The notes under the pieces were generated by a model. That model was not told where the DNA came from, made no database searches, and saw only the letters and a program-made list of their open reading frames with translations. DNA of 20,831 nt, from assembly GCA_964058845.1 (NCBI GenBank), contig CAXKVR010000030.1, forward strand, positions 1 through 20,831, read 5' to 3'. This DNA comes from Carex sylvatica. Its lineage: Eukaryota > Streptophyta > Magnoliopsida > Poales > Cyperaceae. Of this stretch, positions 20,748 to 20,831 are shown in pieces (positions within the stretch are counted from its first letter, which is position 1; every line of letters starts with the position of its first letter). The position numbers and the translations under genes are program-made.

Positions 20748-20831
20748 AAAACAATATGTAGCACCACGTAAGGACGTGTTTATACCGTCCATTTTCTCTA
20801 TTTTCTCATTTTCAAAAAAGATTTTTTATGC
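20748..20831 (+). other. Non-coding start of the region between integrase and 3' LTR
   Basis: AT-rich, pyrimidine-containing sequence with no open frame. It is cut by the window edge; the polypurine tract and 3' LTR are expected further on. Confidence 0.5.

Larger units (their letters stand above)
14776..20831 (+). mobile_element. Ty3/gypsy LTR retrotransposon, Tat lineage, defective, 3' end outside window
   Basis: Domain order is gag, protease, reverse transcriptase, RNase H, archaeal-type RNase H, integrase. Integrase after RT defines Ty3/gypsy, and the extra RNase H after the first one points to the Tat lineage. A candidate 5' LTR is at 14776-15367. No chromodomain was seen. The copy has several frameshifts, at least ten in-frame stops and one internal deletion, so it cannot move by itself. 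The 3' LTR, polypurine tract and the target-site duplication lie beyond 20831. Confidence 0.9.

Noticed and set aside
1..20831. CRISPR arrays, tRNA or rRNA genes, plasmid or phage features, or a novel defence system
   Set aside because: No regularly spaced repeats, no cloverleaf or rRNA words noticed, and the content is a plant gene plus transposons. A tRNA scan was not possible without tools.

Overview
The window is nuclear DNA of a flowering plant. The evidence is a chloroplast-type SecA gene split into many small GT-AG exons, AT-rich introns and intergenic DNA, and several kinds of plant transposable element, including a decayed Ty3/gypsy retroelement. I cannot name the species. No prokaryotic operon, CRISPR array, rRNA or tRNA gene was seen.

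Left half (1-8400, minus strand): one real protein-coding gene. I assembled 21 coding exons between 6709 and 756. They join without a stop into exactly 723 codons: a serine-rich N-terminus that looks like a plastid transit peptide, then the SecA motor core (Walker A, DEVD box, motif VI). The sequence around the DEVD box fits the plant SECA2 type rather than SECA1. The gene runs off the left edge, so its C-terminal third is missing. The last visible exon ends at a GC rather than GT donor. The intron after it holds a foldback MITE of about 410 bp. Upstream of the start codon there are probable leader exons at 6710-6780, 7323-7419 and 8244 to about 8400, the first with a short upstream ORF. The first-intron donor region is duplicated nearby.

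Middle (8400-14775): no gene. It holds a small hAT-like MITE, a dispersed repeat with an inverted partner about 5 kb away, an array rich in GGATACGGATA-like words, an old direct repeat, and two LTR-type remnants (about 10740-11971 and about 11972-13510) in probable nested arrangement.

Right part (14776-20831, plus strand): one Ty3/gypsy element of the Tat type. It has a candidate 592-bp 5' LTR (TGATA...TATCA, TATA box inside), then gag, protease, reverse transcriptase/RNase H, a second (archaeal-type) RNase H and integrase, in that order. It is a dead copy: frameshifts lie in gag, between gag and protease, before RT and near the integrase end; there are several in-frame stops; two catalytic aspartates are substituted; and an internal deletion fuses the second RNase H to the middle of integrase. 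The 3' LTR lies beyond the window.

I found no new multi-gene system. The most useful leads are the GC-AG intron of the SecA gene, its leader with the duplicated donor, and the decay pattern of the retroelement.
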